Positions 24,667 through 33,541 of a stretch of 64,000 nucleotides of DNA are shown one piece after another. The notes under the pieces were generated by a model. That model had not been told where the DNA came from. It saw only the letters and a program-made list of their open reading frames with translations, and made no database searches. How positions within the stretch are numbered: the first letter of the stretch is position 1; the number at the start of each line of letters is the position of its first letter. Position numbers and translations under genes: made by a program. Source of the DNA: Actinophytocola sp. (GTDB taxonomy: Bacteria; Actinomycetota; Actinomycetes; Mycobacteriales; Pseudonocardiaceae); contig WHUD01000007.1 of the NCBI GenBank assembly GCA_009377385.1, positions 1-64,000 of the forward strand. The letters run 5' to 3'.

Positions 24667-27494
24667 GGTGTGTCCGTCCGATAGCCGCGCCGGGTCGGGG
24701 CGAGCGGGCGCATCATGAACTCCGGCCGTCGCTGCCCGCCGGGCCCGAGCGTCGGGCGAGCCTTGGCCAGCCACTCGCGGTACACCTCGGCGGAGCGCCG
24801 GGTGTCGACGTAGACGTCGCCGTAACGGTCGTCCGGCCGTGCCTGCTCCATCCGGATCTTCTGCAGCCAGCAGTGCATGCCGGAATGCGGGTCGGGGTGC
24901 ACCGCGAACGCCAGGTTCTGATGCACGCCGGGGTCCTCCCAGGTGATCCGCGACGAGTCCGGGTCGGACGAGTCGAACGGCACGACGCCGCCCTTGTGCC
25001 GCAGCAGCCAGGTGTGCTCACCGTCCGGATGGGACAGCTCCACCATTCCGGACACCCAGCGGCTGCCCTCGCCGGGATGCAGCCGCCACCGTCCCATGTG
25101 GTGCGACAGCGCGCACACGCCCGGCCGGATGCCCTCGGTGACCCACACCCGCGCCACGAAGTAGCCGATCTCGGTGCTGATCCGCACCAGGTCGTCGGTG
25201 CGCACCCCGTGCCGGGCGGCGTCGGTGGAGTTCAGCCACAGCGGGTGGGTGTTGGAGATCTCGTTGAGGTACTTCGCGTTGCCGGAGCGGGTGTGGATCA
25301 GCGTCGGCAGCCGGAACGTCGGCACCAGCACCAGCTCGCCCGCGTCGACGTCGACCTCGCTGCGGGCCACATGTGAGCGGATGTAGCCGGGGGTTGCGTG
25401 CTCGCCATGGCCCCAGTCGCGCATCGCGGTGGCGTACACCTCCAGCTTCCGCGACGGCGTCGGCCAGCCGAACGTGACGTCGCCGTCGTCGTGGCGCACG
25501 CCCATCGCACCCGCCTCGCCGAACACCGGAGCCACCGAGTCCAGCGTGACCGGCTTGCGCACCACGCTCTGCTCATCGACGGCGGTGTCGGCCAGTTCGG
25601 CGTCGGTGAGCGGGCGCTCGTCGACGCGGTAGACGTCGGTGTCGACCTCGACGACGCCGTAGCGGCGCATGTACTCCAGCGGCGTCATGCCCTGCTCGGC
25701 CGCCTTCTCCGGCAGGCCGGGGACGCTGTGCTCGAACACCCAGCGGTAGTAGTCGTCGGTGGACATCTTCTCGCCGGAGCGGTACGGCGACTCGAAGTAC
25801 TTCCTGATACCCAGCGCGCCGTCCGGGTCGATCCGCCAGGACAGCTCGAACCAGAACTCGTTCTCCTCCCACACCTCGCCGGGGTTGGCGTCGCGGGTGT
25901 CGGTGTAGTCCTGGCCCAGCTTGTCCATCGCGACCCGCCGCACCGGCTGCCGGAAGCCGAGCCACTTGCCTGCGTGGGTCTCGTACGAGTGGGTGTCGTG
26001 CCGCTCGCTGGCATGGCCCATCGGCAGCACGTAGTCGGCGAACTCGGCGGTCTCCGACCACGTCGGTGTCAGCGCGACGTGCAGTCCGATCTTGTCCTGG
26101 TCGGTCAGCGTCTCGATCCAGGTGAAGCCGTCCGGGTTGGTCCAGATCGGGTTGTAGACGCGGGAGAAGTAGACATCGAGCGTGCCGCGTCCCTCGCGCA
26201 GGAAGTGCGGCAGCAGGAACGACAGCTCGTTGGTGGCCAGCGGGTACTCGCGCGGCCAGACCAGCTCGTTCCAGTGCTCGTGGTGGCCGGGCATGTTTGG
26301 GCCCTGCGGGATGAACTTGTGCCAGCCGTTCGGGCTGGTGCCGCCGCGCCCGCCGATGCTGCCGGTCAGTGCGAGCACGAACCACAGCGCCCGCGCCACC
26401 TGCCAGCCGCCGAGGTTGCCCGCCGCGGCGGCGCGCCAGATGTGGGCGGACAGCCTGCCGTTGCAGTTCGCCACGATCTCGGCGATCTCGGCGATCCGCT
26501 CGGCAGGTACCTGCGCTTCTTCGGCGGCGAACTCGAAGGTGAACTCGGCGTAGTCGGCGGTGATCCGCTCGAGGAACGTCTCGAAGTCGCACTCGGCGTC
26601 CGGGTGGAGCTCGGCCAGGTAGGTCCGCCAGTTGAGCCAGCGGCGAAGGAACGCCTCGTCGATGCGGCGGGTGCGCAGCAGATAGGACGCGACCGCGAGC
26701 AGGATCGCGGCCTCGCTACCGGGCCATGGCGCCAGCCAGGAGTCGGCGTGTGCCGCCGTGTTGGACATCCTGGGATCCAGCACGACCAGCTTCGCGCCGG
26801 ACTGCTTGCCTTCCATGATCCGCTGCGCGTGCGGGTTGAAGTAGTGCCCGGTCTCCAGGTGGCTGGACAGCAGCAGGATGACCTTGGCGTTGGCGTGGTC
26901 GGCGGACGGCCGGTCGAACCCGGTCCACATCGACATGCCGAACCGGGCTCCTGCGGAGCAGATGTTGGTGTGGGTGTTGTGACCGTCGACACCCCAGGTG
27001 TTGAGGATGCGCTCGGTGAAGCCGTCCTCGCCCGGCCGTCCGACGTGGTACATGACGTCTTCGTGGCGGCCTTCGGTGATCGCCGTGCTGATCCGGCCCG
27101 CGATGTCGTTGAGTGCGTCGTCCCAGCTCACCCGCTCCCACTGGCCCGCGCCGCGCTCGCCGGTGCGTCGGAGGGGGTAGAGGATGCGTTCCGGGTCGTT
27201 GAGCTGGTTGACGGTGGCCGGTCCCTTGGCGCAGTTGCGCCCGCGCGATCCGGGGTGGGCGGGGTTGCCCTCCAGCTTCTTGACCGACAGGTCGTCCTTG
27301 TCGACGTAGGCAAGCAGGCCGCACGCGCTCTCGCAGTTGAAACACGTGGTAGGGATCAGCATGTAGGAGTGCGGGACCTTGCGCGGGTGGGCCTTGGCGT
27401 CGTACTCGACGTGGTGGTCCCAGGTGGACACCGGCGGGAAGTTCCGTAGGTGCTCGTGACGTCGTGCCCCTGGCAGGTCCGATTCTACGCTCAT
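24660..27494 (-). CDS. Molybdopterin oxidoreductase catalytic subunit, CISM/DMSO-reductase family (SoeA/PhsA-like)
   Basis: 944 residues from ATG 27492-27494 (AAAGGA upstream). Cys 51, 54, 58 and 88 bind the N-terminal 4Fe-4S cluster (CFNCESAC, then GRNC). Cys179 in HTNICSAG is at the expected molybdenum-ligand position, as in polysulfide, thiosulfate and SoeA-type sulfite oxidising enzymes. There is no Tat twin-arginine signal, so the protein should be cytoplasmic like SoeA and unlike PhsA or PsrA. The operon encodes a ferredoxin-NrfD partner upstream and Mrp downstream. Substrate is unknown; sulfite oxidation is my preferred hypothesis given SulP and the sulfonate-like island next door. Nitrate reductase is unlikely, as no NarHJI partners are present. 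Confidence 0.88.
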   Translation of the reverse strand: MSVESDLPGARRHEHLRNFPPVSTWDHHVEYDAKAHPRKVPHSYMLIPTTCFNCESACGLLAYVDKDDLSVKKLEGNPAHPGSRGRNCAKGPATVNQLNDPERILYPLRRTGERGAGQWERVSWDDALNDIAGRISTAITEGRHEDVMYHVGRPGEDGFTERILNTWGVDGHNTHTNICSAGARFGMSMWTGFDRPSADHANAKVILLLSSHLETGHYFNPHAQRIMEGKQSGAKLVVLDPRMSNTAAHADSWLAPWPGSEAAILLAVASYLLRTRRIDEAFLRRWLNWRTYLAELHPDAECDFETFLERITADYAEFTFEFAAEEAQVPAERIAEIAEIVANCNGRLSAHIWRAAAAGNLGGWQVARALWFVLALTGSIGGRGGTSPNGWHKFIPQGPNMPGHHEHWNELVWPREYPLATNELSFLLPHFLREGRGTLDVYFSRVYNPIWTNPDGFTWIETLTDQDKIGLHVALTPTWSETAEFADYVLPMGHASERHDTHSYETHAGKWLGFRQPVRRVAMDKLGQDYTDTRDANPGEVWEENEFWFELSWRIDPDGALGIRKYFESPYRSGEKMSTDDYYRWVFEHSVPGLPEKAAEQGMTPLEYMRRYGVVEVDTDVYRVDERPLTDAELADTAVDEQSVVRKPVTLDSVAPVFGEAGAMGVRHDDGDVTFGWPTPSRKLEVYATAMRDWGHGEHATPGYIRSHVARSEVDVDAGELVLVPTFRLPTLIHTRSGNAKYLNEISNTHPLWLNSTDAARHGVRTDDLVRISTEIGYFVARVWVTEGIRPGVCALSHHMGRWRLHPGEGSRWVSGMVELSHPDGEHTWLLRHKGGVVPFDSSDPDSSRITWEDPGVHQNLAFAVHPDPHSGMHCWLQKIRMEQARPDDRYGDVYVDTRRSAEVYREWLAKARPTLGPGGQRRPEFMMRPLAPTRRGYRTDTPC

Positions 27495-27504
27495 GACGAT
27501 CCTT

Positions 27505-29013
27505 TCAGGACAGCGGGACGTCTTGGCCTGCGCGGACGAACACGCTCTCGTATGCCAGCAGCGCGGCCTGCACCAGCAGCCCGGCCACGGCGGCGACCAG
27601 CAGCGTGCCCGCCGCCCATGCGGTTCCTGCGACGGCGGCGGCGAGCGCGGCAAGACCGATGCCGCCGGTCCAGAACAGGCGGGCGTAGCGGCCGTGGGTG
27701 ACCATGTGTGCAGCGGTCGCGGCCTGGGCGCTGGTGTGCCTGCCGAGGAACTCGAACAGCACCATCACCACGTGCCCGAGAGTGCCCAGCGTCAGGGCCG
27801 CCAGCAGGAAGGTGGACGGGCCTGCCCCGATGCTTGCCAGCGCCATGGCGCCCGCGCCGACCATCACCGCCTGCACGATCAGGTGCCAGAACAGCAACGG
27901 CGACTGCCACAGGTCGCGGCCTTCGGCCTGGCCGAACAGGAAGCCGGTGTAGCCCGCCGTCATGGCCGCCGCGAGCAGCGCTGGCACCGCGAGCCAGTCG
28001 TAAACGACGTCCGGCGCGCCGAGCACCCCTGCAGCCAGCCACGCGGTGAACAGCGCCGCCCCGGCCGCGAGCACGACCGCGCCCCAGAACATCCACGAGC
28101 GCGGGTTCGGCTTCAGCAGGATGTAGAGGAACCGCTCCGGCCGCTTGAGGTCCCACACCAGCAGCGCGCCGGTGATCGCGATGCCCGCCACACCCAGCAC
28201 GGGCGCGACGACGTCACCGACACCGCCGAGGTCGACGCCGAGCAGGTGCGCCAACGCCGCGAGCAACATCGCGCCAGCGCCGACCGCTTTGGTCCAGAGG
28301 TACGTCGTCACCCGCCAGCCCCACGGGCGAGGGTGGGCGGTGTTGAGCGTGGTGCGGGCCTTGCTGACCGGGTCGGTCGGCAGATCGCGCGACACCTCGC
28401 GGCGGTGCTCGTCGGGGCGGGCCCACAGATAGGAGTCGCCGGTCGGCGCGGCGGTCGGGTCGAGCACGGCGCGGTCGGCGCCGAGGTAGAAGACGTTGGG
28501 GCCGGTGTTCTGCTCCGGCGCGCGCACCTGCACCGGATTGGTGTTGACCAGCTTCGCGATGCCGCTCTCCGGGTCGTCCAGGTCGCCAACCCAGATGGAG
28601 TGTGTGGGGCAGACGACCACGCAGGCGGGTTCGAGCTCCTCATCGACGCGGTGGGCGCAGAAGTTGCACTTGGCTGCGGTGTTGGTGTCGGCATCGATGT
28701 AGATCGCGTCGTAGGGGCAGCCCTGCATGCACGCCTTGCAGCCGATGCAACGCTCGTTGTCGAAGTCGACGATGCCGTCGTCGCGCTTGAACAGTGCCTG
28801 CGTGGGGCAGATCGTGACGCACGGGGCGTCGGTGCAGTGGTTGCAGCGCATCACGCCGAAGTCACGGGTGGTAGCGGGGAACTCGCCCGACTCGACGTAC
28901 TTCACCCAGGTGCGGAACTGGCCGACCGGCACGTCGTGCTCGGTCTTGCAGGCCACGGTGCAGGCGTGACACCCGATGCAGGTGTTCTGGTCGATGGCGA
29001 AGCCATACCGCAT
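27505..29013 (-). CDS. Fused 4Fe-4S ferredoxin (DmsB/PsrB-like) and NrfD/PsrC membrane anchor
   Basis: 502 residues, two proteins in one. Residues 1-180 carry four cysteine clusters (CIGCHACTVAC, CNHCTDAPCVTIC, CIGCKACMQGC, CNFCAHR with CVVVC) for four 4Fe-4S centres. From about residue 235 on there are eight or so membrane helices of the NrfD quinol-binding type (PERFLYILLKPNPRSWMFWG is a NrfD hallmark). It couples the cytoplasmic molybdenum subunit, whose gene starts 10 bp downstream, to the quinone pool. GGAGG lies seven nt before ATG 29011-29013. The same division of labour holds in SoeB plus SoeC, here joined. Confidence 0.92.
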   Translation of the reverse strand: MRYGFAIDQNTCIGCHACTVACKTEHDVPVGQFRTWVKYVESGEFPATTRDFGVMRCNHCTDAPCVTICPTQALFKRDDGIVDFDNERCIGCKACMQGCPYDAIYIDADTNTAAKCNFCAHRVDEELEPACVVVCPTHSIWVGDLDDPESGIAKLVNTNPVQVRAPEQNTGPNVFYLGADRAVLDPTAAPTGDSYLWARPDEHRREVSRDLPTDPVSKARTTLNTAHPRPWGWRVTTYLWTKAVGAGAMLLAALAHLLGVDLGGVGDVVAPVLGVAGIAITGALLVWDLKRPERFLYILLKPNPRSWMFWGAVVLAAGAALFTAWLAAGVLGAPDVVYDWLAVPALLAAAMTAGYTGFLFGQAEGRDLWQSPLLFWHLIVQAVMVGAGAMALASIGAGPSTFLLAALTLGTLGHVVMVLFEFLGRHTSAQAATAAHMVTHGRYARLFWTGGIGLAALAAAVAGTAWAAGTLLVAAVAGLLVQAALLAYESVFVRAGQDVPLS

Positions 29014-29087
29014 GGGCGACCTCCGGTCACGAGCATCGTTGACTCACTGTGACCGTAATGGCGCTCACATCGGCGCGGTACTAACCT

Positions 29088-29110
29088 TGTCTTTGGGAGG
29101 CCCAAAGACA
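29088..29110. promoter_or_regulatory. Perfect 10-3-10 palindrome, LysR operator candidate
   Basis: TGTCTTTGGG (29088-29097), spacer AGG, CCCAAAGACA (29101-29110). It lies between the divergent ferredoxin-NrfD and LysR genes, about 27 nt before the LysR start and 75 nt from the other. The symmetry and position are those of a LysR recognition site controlling both directions. Confidence 0.7.
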
Positions 29111-29136
29111 GGCTTGGGAGTCGGGAGGTAGGCACC

Positions 29137-30063
29137 GTGCCGTTGCCCTCGCGGGTGCCCGAACTGGGCGCGCTCGACCTGCTGCTGAGCGTCGCGCGGC
29201 TGGGCAGTCTGGGGAAAGCCGCCCGCGAGCGGGGCATCTCGCAGCCGGCGGCCGCCTCCCGGATTCGCACGATGGAGCGGCTGATCGGGGTGCCGCTGAT
29301 CGTCCGCTCCAACACCGGCTCCCGGCTCACTGAGAAGGGCGCGATGATCGCCGACTGGGCGCGCCGGGTGGTCGAAGCGGCGGGCGAGCTTGACGCGGGT
29401 ATCGACGCGCTGCGCAACGAGCAGGCCAGCCGGGTGCGGCTCGCGTGCAGCATGACGATCGCGGAGTACCTGCTGCCCCGGTGGCTGTCCGAGCTGCGAC
29501 GGCGGCTGCCCACGGCGTCTATCGGCCTGCAGGTGGTCAACTCGGTGGTGGTCGCCGAGAAGGTGGCCAGCGGCGATGTCGACCTCGGTTTCGTTGAGGG
29601 CGCCGAGGTCAGCGAGGGGCTGGAGTCGCATGTGGTCGCCACGGACGAGCTGCTGCTGGTTGTGCCGCACAACCACGTGTGGGCCGCCCGGCGCGACCCG
29701 GTGCACGCCGACGAGCTCGCCAGGACGCCGCTGATCAGCCGGGAGCCAGGGTCCGGCACGCGCTACGTGCTCGACCACGAGCTGGCGCGGCTCGGCTACG
29801 TCGAGGCGGACCGGCCGGAGTCCATCATGGAGCTGTCCTCCACCACGGCGATCAAGGCGGCGGTCGAGGCGGGCATCGGGCCTGCCGTGCTCAGTTCGCT
29901 TGTGCTCGCCGAGGACGTCGCCGCGGGCAAGCTCGTCGTCGTGCCGACCGCCGGGCTGGACCTGCGCCGTACGTTGCGACTGGTGCTGCGCGCGGGGGAG
30001 CAGCTCGCGCCAGTACTGCGCGACGTCGTCGCCGCGACACGGCAGTTGCGGCAGTTGGTGTGA
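29137..30063 (+). CDS. LysR-family transcriptional regulator
   Basis: 308 residues from GTG 29137, with GGGAGG eight nt upstream. An N-terminal winged helix (LGSLGKAARERGISQPAAASRIR, residues 25-50) and a LysR substrate domain (about 95-295; LISREPGSGTRYVLDHEL is typical of the CysL/CbbR/YeiE branch). It diverges from the molybdenum oxidoreductase operon and the 10-3-10 palindrome lies between. YeiE-type LysR proteins sense sulfite, and CysL controls sulfite reductase, so the branch is consistent with a sulfite-linked function; that assignment is tentative. Confidence 0.92.
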   Translation: MPLPSRVPELGALDLLLSVARLGSLGKAARERGISQPAAASRIRTMERLIGVPLIVRSNTGSRLTEKGAMIADWARRVVEAAGELDAGIDALRNEQASRVRLACSMTIAEYLLPRWLSELRRRLPTASIGLQVVNSVVVAEKVASGDVDLGFVEGAEVSEGLESHVVATDELLLVVPHNHVWAARRDPVHADELARTPLISREPGSGTRYVLDHELARLGYVEADRPESIMELSSTTAIKAAVEAGIGPAVLSSLVLAEDVAAGKLVVVPTAGLDLRRTLRLVLRAGEQLAPVLRDVVAATRQLRQLV

Positions 30064-30221
30064 GCCCACCTGCCGCGTATGGATCATGAGGTTGATCGGC
30101 GATCCATGTCGCCACAATGCATGATGATCCACTGAGTCCGCGATCCACCCCGTCATGTTTCGCGGCTTGCCGTCGGGTCAACCCCTGTCATGACAGCGAT
30201 GCCGCCCGATGGGAGGTCGTC

Positions 30222-30692
30222 ATGACGGAGGGCAAGGACCCCGGCACGCCACCGCAGGACACCGGTATGCCCGACGAGGTGGAGACCGATCCGGCGGCGC
30301 TGAACAGCAGCGAGGACCTCGACGAGGACCGGCTGAAGGTCGATCCGCTTGAGACCGGGGTCGAGCCGCCCGAGCGCTGGTCAGCGGCCGAACGGCACGG
30401 CAGGACGCCGTTCGAGGAGGAACAGGGCGAGTCCCTCGACGAGCGCGTGCGGCAGGAGCAGCCAGACACCGAGGTCGCCGAACCGCCCGACCCGCCGATC
30501 TCGGCGACCCCGGCCAGCGAGCTGGACGCATCGATGGACGATCCGGCGGTAGATCCGGAAGAACCGCTGGTGCGCGAACAGTTCAACGAGGAGGGACCGC
30601 CCACGGACGCCGAGCGTCGCGGTCAGAGCGCGGACAAGGCAGGCGGGTCGGTCGCCGACGCGCTGCGCGAGCCGGACCGTCCGGCGGAGTAA
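30222..30692 (+). CDS. DUF5709-like acidic hydrophilic protein
   Basis: 156 residues from ATG 30222 with GGGAGG five nt upstream. Strongly acidic, rich in D, E and P with no hydrophobic segment. The run PPERWSAAERHGRTPFEEEQ matches the style of DUF5709, a small actinobacterial family of unknown function often seen near stress genes. The next gene, convergent, starts its stop three nt away. It is likely disordered. I cannot assign a role. Confidence 0.75.
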   Translation: MTEGKDPGTPPQDTGMPDEVETDPAALNSSEDLDEDRLKVDPLETGVEPPERWSAAERHGRTPFEEEQGESLDERVRQEQPDTEVAEPPDPPISATPASELDASMDDPAVDPEEPLVREQFNEEGPPTDAERRGQSADKAGGSVADALREPDRPAE

Positions 30693-30695
30693 CGC

Positions 30696-31601
30696 TCACT
30701 CCCGCAGCGCCGCGAGGCGGCGCTCCGCCTCGCCGGGGGAGCACGCCAGGCGCTCGTCGTGCAGCCGCTGCCAGGGGTCCGTCTTCTGTGCCAGCCGCCG
30801 ATGCGCCCGCCGCATGTCCCAGCCGTTCGGCCACGCCCCTGCCAGCTCGCTCCAGTCGAGCGGCATCGCACAGGACCCGCCGGGCCGGGCGCGTACCGAG
30901 TACGGCGCGATGAACGTCTGGCCGTAGCCATTACGGTTGACGTCGAGGAAGATCCGATCGCCCCGGTTCTCCTTTCGGAACTCCGTGGTGAGCCGGTTCG
31001 GGTCGTCGGCGACCAGGGCGTCGGCGATATCGCCTGCCAGTCGGCGCACCGCCTCGAAGTCCGCCGACCGGTCCAGCGGGGCGAGGACGTGGAAGCCACG
31101 CCCACCAGTGGCCTGGAGGTAGGCGAGCAGTCCCAGCTCACCGAACAGGTCCTGCAGCCGCCGCGCCACGCTACGGATCTCGCCGATGGGGGCGGAGCTC
31201 TCCGGCGGATCGATGTCGATCACCAGCAGGTCCGGGCAGTCCAGCGCGGCCACGGTGGATGGCCAGATGTGGAACTCGATCGTGGCCTGGTCCACCAGGT
31301 ACGTCAGCGCCGCCTCGCTCGACCCGAGCACCGCGCGCTGGCTGCCGCCGTCGCGCAGCGGCACGTCCACCGTGTCCAGCCAGTCGGGGAAGTGCTCTGA
31401 CGCCTGCTTCTGCACGAACCCGTCGGCGTCGATGCCGTCCGGGAACCGCTGCAACGTCAGCGGCCGGTCGCGCATGTGGGGCAGCATCACCTCCGCCACG
31501 TGCTCGATGTGGTCGGCCAGGTCACGCTTGGTCAGTCCCGCCTGCGGAAACAGCACCTTGTCCTGCTTCGAGACCGGGACCTCACGACCCGCGATCGGCA
31601 T
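30696..31601 (-). CDS. LigD-type DNA polymerase/primase (PolDom, NHEJ)
   Basis: 301 residues, a complete stand-alone polymerase domain of the AEP superfamily. The core motif VIDIDPPES supplies the two catalytic aspartates; GGRGFHVLAPLD and the late FLDVNRNGYGQTFIAPYSVRARPGG are the nucleotide-binding and C-terminal hallmarks. It performs ribonucleotide-favouring end filling with Ku and LigD. ATG 31599-31601 has GGAGG eight nt upstream; a GTG three codons earlier is less well placed. No ku or ligase gene is nearby. The typical VSTPVTW tail of the first copy reads MPLDWSEL here. Confidence 0.93.
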   Translation of the reverse strand: MPIAGREVPVSKQDKVLFPQAGLTKRDLADHIEHVAEVMLPHMRDRPLTLQRFPDGIDADGFVQKQASEHFPDWLDTVDVPLRDGGSQRAVLGSSEAALTYLVDQATIEFHIWPSTVAALDCPDLLVIDIDPPESSAPIGEIRSVARRLQDLFGELGLLAYLQATGGRGFHVLAPLDRSADFEAVRRLAGDIADALVADDPNRLTTEFRKENRGDRIFLDVNRNGYGQTFIAPYSVRARPGGSCAMPLDWSELAGAWPNGWDMRRAHRRLAQKTDPWQRLHDERLACSPGEAERRLAALRE

Positions 31602-31626
31602 GATGGGCACCTCCTCGGGTCTGTGG

Positions 31627-31959
31627 TCACCGTCCCAGTGCCCGCGCCAGCTCGCGTTTCGACATCGACGAGCGCCCCTTGATGTTGCGCTGCCGTGCCT
31701 CGTTGTAGAGCTGCTCCTTGGTGGGACCGCCAGGGCCGAGCCGCTTGCCTGAGCGGTGGCTGCCGCGCTGCTGTGGCGCGACGTCGCGCACCGAGGTCTC
31801 GCTCTTGCGGCTTGCCTCGCCGGTGCGGGCGCGGCTCTTGTTCACGGTGCGCGCCGCGATCTCCTTGGCGCGGCCGTGGCTCGCGCCTCGCTCGTGGGCG
31901 CCTTCCTTGATGTGCTCGTACTGGCGTTCCCGTTTGGTGTTCCATTGTTGTTGCGGCAT
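31627..31959 (-). CDS. Small basic protein, 'plasmid stabilization'-type family with SAP/Rho-N-like tail
   Basis: 110 residues from ATG 31957-31959, AAGGAGG seven nt upstream. The N-terminus (KRERQYEHIKEGAHERG) is charged helix; the middle is basic and disordered; the C-terminus GPTKEQLYNEARQRNIKGRS then MSKRELARALGR resembles the Rho N-terminal/SAP nucleic-acid binding helix-extended loop-helix. Databases often label it plasmid stabilization protein without evidence. It sits 25 nt downstream of the baeRF-like gene on the same strand and just upstream of the LigD-type polymerase, perhaps one operon. Confidence 0.78.
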   Translation of the reverse strand: MPQQQWNTKRERQYEHIKEGAHERGASHGRAKEIAARTVNKSRARTGEASRKSETSVRDVAPQQRGSHRSGKRLGPGGPTKEQLYNEARQRNIKGRSSMSKRELARALGR

Positions 31960-31984
31960 TGTCGTGCCTCCTTGTCGTTCGTCG

Positions 31985-33115
31985 TTACCGGTAGCGGAGC
32001 AGTGCTCCGAACCCGTCTTCCAGCGCGAGGTCGTCCCCGACGACGAGCAGGTCGGCGCCGACGGCGATCGCGGCCAGTGGCAGCGCCTCGTCCGCGCGGT
32101 CGCGGTCGACAACCGAGATGCCGAGCTGGTCGAGCATCTCGGGGTCGGCGGCGACCTCAATGGGATCAGCGCCGGTGTGGATGTGCTGGTCGTCGTCGCT
32201 GCCGATCAACAGCGCCTCGACGTTCGCCTCGCGCAGGGCGGCACACACCCCACTGATGCCCTGCACTGCGAGGCCGTCCGTGCCGTGCGCCAGCTCGGCT
32301 CGGAACTGGTCGGCGCGCGCGGCGATCCGTTGTCGCTCCCGTTCGGCGACGAGGGAGTCGACCTCCTCGCCGAGCGCGTCGCTGTATGGGGCTTGGGTGC
32401 GGCCACCGTCGCCGACGTCGACGACGCTGTCCCGCAGCCGGTCCGGCAGCGCGTCCCGCAGCGCCCGCCTGCCCTTGACCTCGCCGGAGATCACGATGAG
32501 CTCCGCGCTGACCGCGTCCGCGACTTTGGTGACGTCGTCTGCGACAAGATGGATGTTCTGCTTGACGGTCTCCTGCACGTGCTCGCGGTCGTGCCTACGT
32601 GGCAACCCGGCGTTGGTGCCCGCCTCGTGCACCGGGTGCTCCGACCCGAGCACGGGATGCTGGTACGCCACGGCGCCGGTGCTGTCGACGCCGGTCATCT
32701 CGGCGCCGACCTTGTCGACGGTGACGACGACGTGCGCCACCGACGGCGGCGCGTGCGCGACGAGCGGCACCAGGTAGGGCAGCGTGGACCAGCGTGCGAC
32801 CGGCCGTGCCGGGGGTTCGCCGAGCGAGCGGTCGACCAGCACGGCGCCACCCGCCGCGATCAGCGCGCGCCCGCTCCGGCCGGCAGGGTACGGCGCGGAC
32901 CAGACGGCGTCCTCGAGCGCGGCGACGGTATCCGCGTCGGCGCCCTGCGCCCTGAGGTCGTCGGCGAGCTCTCGCCAGGTCAGTTCGAGCACCTTGGTGG
33001 CGTCTTCGGTGGTGTGCGAGCTCTCGTAGTACATCGAGGCGAACGGTGTTCCCCTCGTCTGCCGCGTCCTGGCCACCAGGTCCCGCAGGCCGGAATCCAC
33101 CGCGATGTCCACCAT
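31985..33115 (-). CDS. baeRF/Rv2629-like (eRF1-type) stress protein
   Basis: About 376 residues. It matches the style of the mycobacterial dormancy protein Rv2629 and the bacterial-archaeal eRF1 family: an N-terminal domain with FASMYYESS and YPAGRSGRALIAAGG, and a C-terminal L7Ae-like domain (EALLIGSDDDQHIHTGADP, then AAIAVGADLLVVGDDL). Such proteins may act on stalled ribosomes. The start is either ATG 33113-33115 or GTG 33110-33112; GGGAGG is only two nt from the ATG but five from the GTG, so the GTG is the more likely start. Family clear, role uncertain. Confidence 0.82.
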   Translation of the reverse strand: MVDIAVDSGLRDLVARTRQTRGTPFASMYYESSHTTEDATKVLELTWRELADDLRAQGADADTVAALEDAVWSAPYPAGRSGRALIAAGGAVLVDRSLGEPPARPVARWSTLPYLVPLVAHAPPSVAHVVVTVDKVGAEMTGVDSTGAVAYQHPVLGSEHPVHEAGTNAGLPRRHDREHVQETVKQNIHLVADDVTKVADAVSAELIVISGEVKGRRALRDALPDRLRDSVVDVGDGGRTQAPYSDALGEEVDSLVAERERQRIAARADQFRAELAHGTDGLAVQGISGVCAALREANVEALLIGSDDDQHIHTGADPIEVAADPEMLDQLGISVVDRDRADEALPLAAIAVGADLLVVGDDLALEDGFGALLRYR

Positions 33116-33183
33116 GACCTCCCTTGCGCCGGCTGTCCTCGTCGGTAACGGGGTACCCAGCGGCGCGCGGCTCAATCCGCGGG

Positions 33184-33477
33184 TCAGCCCGGCTCGCCGC
33201 GGCGTTTCCGGTGCAGCACCCAGCCGAAGTCGACGACGAGGCCCGCCGCGACGGCGAACATCACGATGCCGAGCCAGACCATGCCGCCGATGGTCACCCA
33301 CAGGATCCCGACGCCGACGCAGAGCACAACGCCGAGCGCGGCCAGCCACAGCCGCAGCGTCAGCGCGCTGTACATCGGCGCTGCGCCCGCCCAGCCACCG
33401 GTCGGGTCGTGGTAGTCCGGCAGCCCGCGTTCGTAGTCCGCGTGGGTGAGCTTGCGACGGGATTTTCGTACACGCAT
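33184..33477 (-). CDS. Small membrane protein, DUF6343-like
   Basis: 97 residues. A basic N-terminus (RKSRRKLTHADYERG), a polar linker (GGWAGAAPMYSALTLRLWLA) and two membrane helices (LAALGVVLCVGVGILW and GIVMFAVAAGLVVDFG) ending in a basic tail. It resembles DUF6343-type actinobacterial proteins. The A-x-S-A-L-x-L-R pattern is the shared mark. No partner is evident; the gene is on the same strand as both flanking genes. Confidence 0.65.
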   Translation of the reverse strand: MRVRKSRRKLTHADYERGLPDYHDPTGGWAGAAPMYSALTLRLWLAALGVVLCVGVGILWVTIGGMVWLGIVMFAVAAGLVVDFGWVLHRKRRGEPG

Positions 33478-33541
33478 GTCACTGGGGTTGCCACTGCTGG
33501 CGCGGCTAATCCCGCGCGCCGCTGGTCATCCGTAGGCGCGG

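Noticed and set aside
25398-27449. A 683-codon open frame on + opposite the molybdenum oxidoreductase, and similar long frames at 37258-39258 (-) and 1730-3091 (-).
   Set aside because: High-GC genes often leave the opposite strand open. The translations are low-complexity Arg/Val/Gly/His runs with no domain, while the true genes carry clear motifs.
24660-29013. Respiratory nitrate reductase or formate dehydrogenase.
   Set aside because: No NarH/J/I set and no formate dehydrogenase His/SeCys motif; the ferredoxin-NrfD partner and Cys ligand fit the PsrA/SoeA side better.
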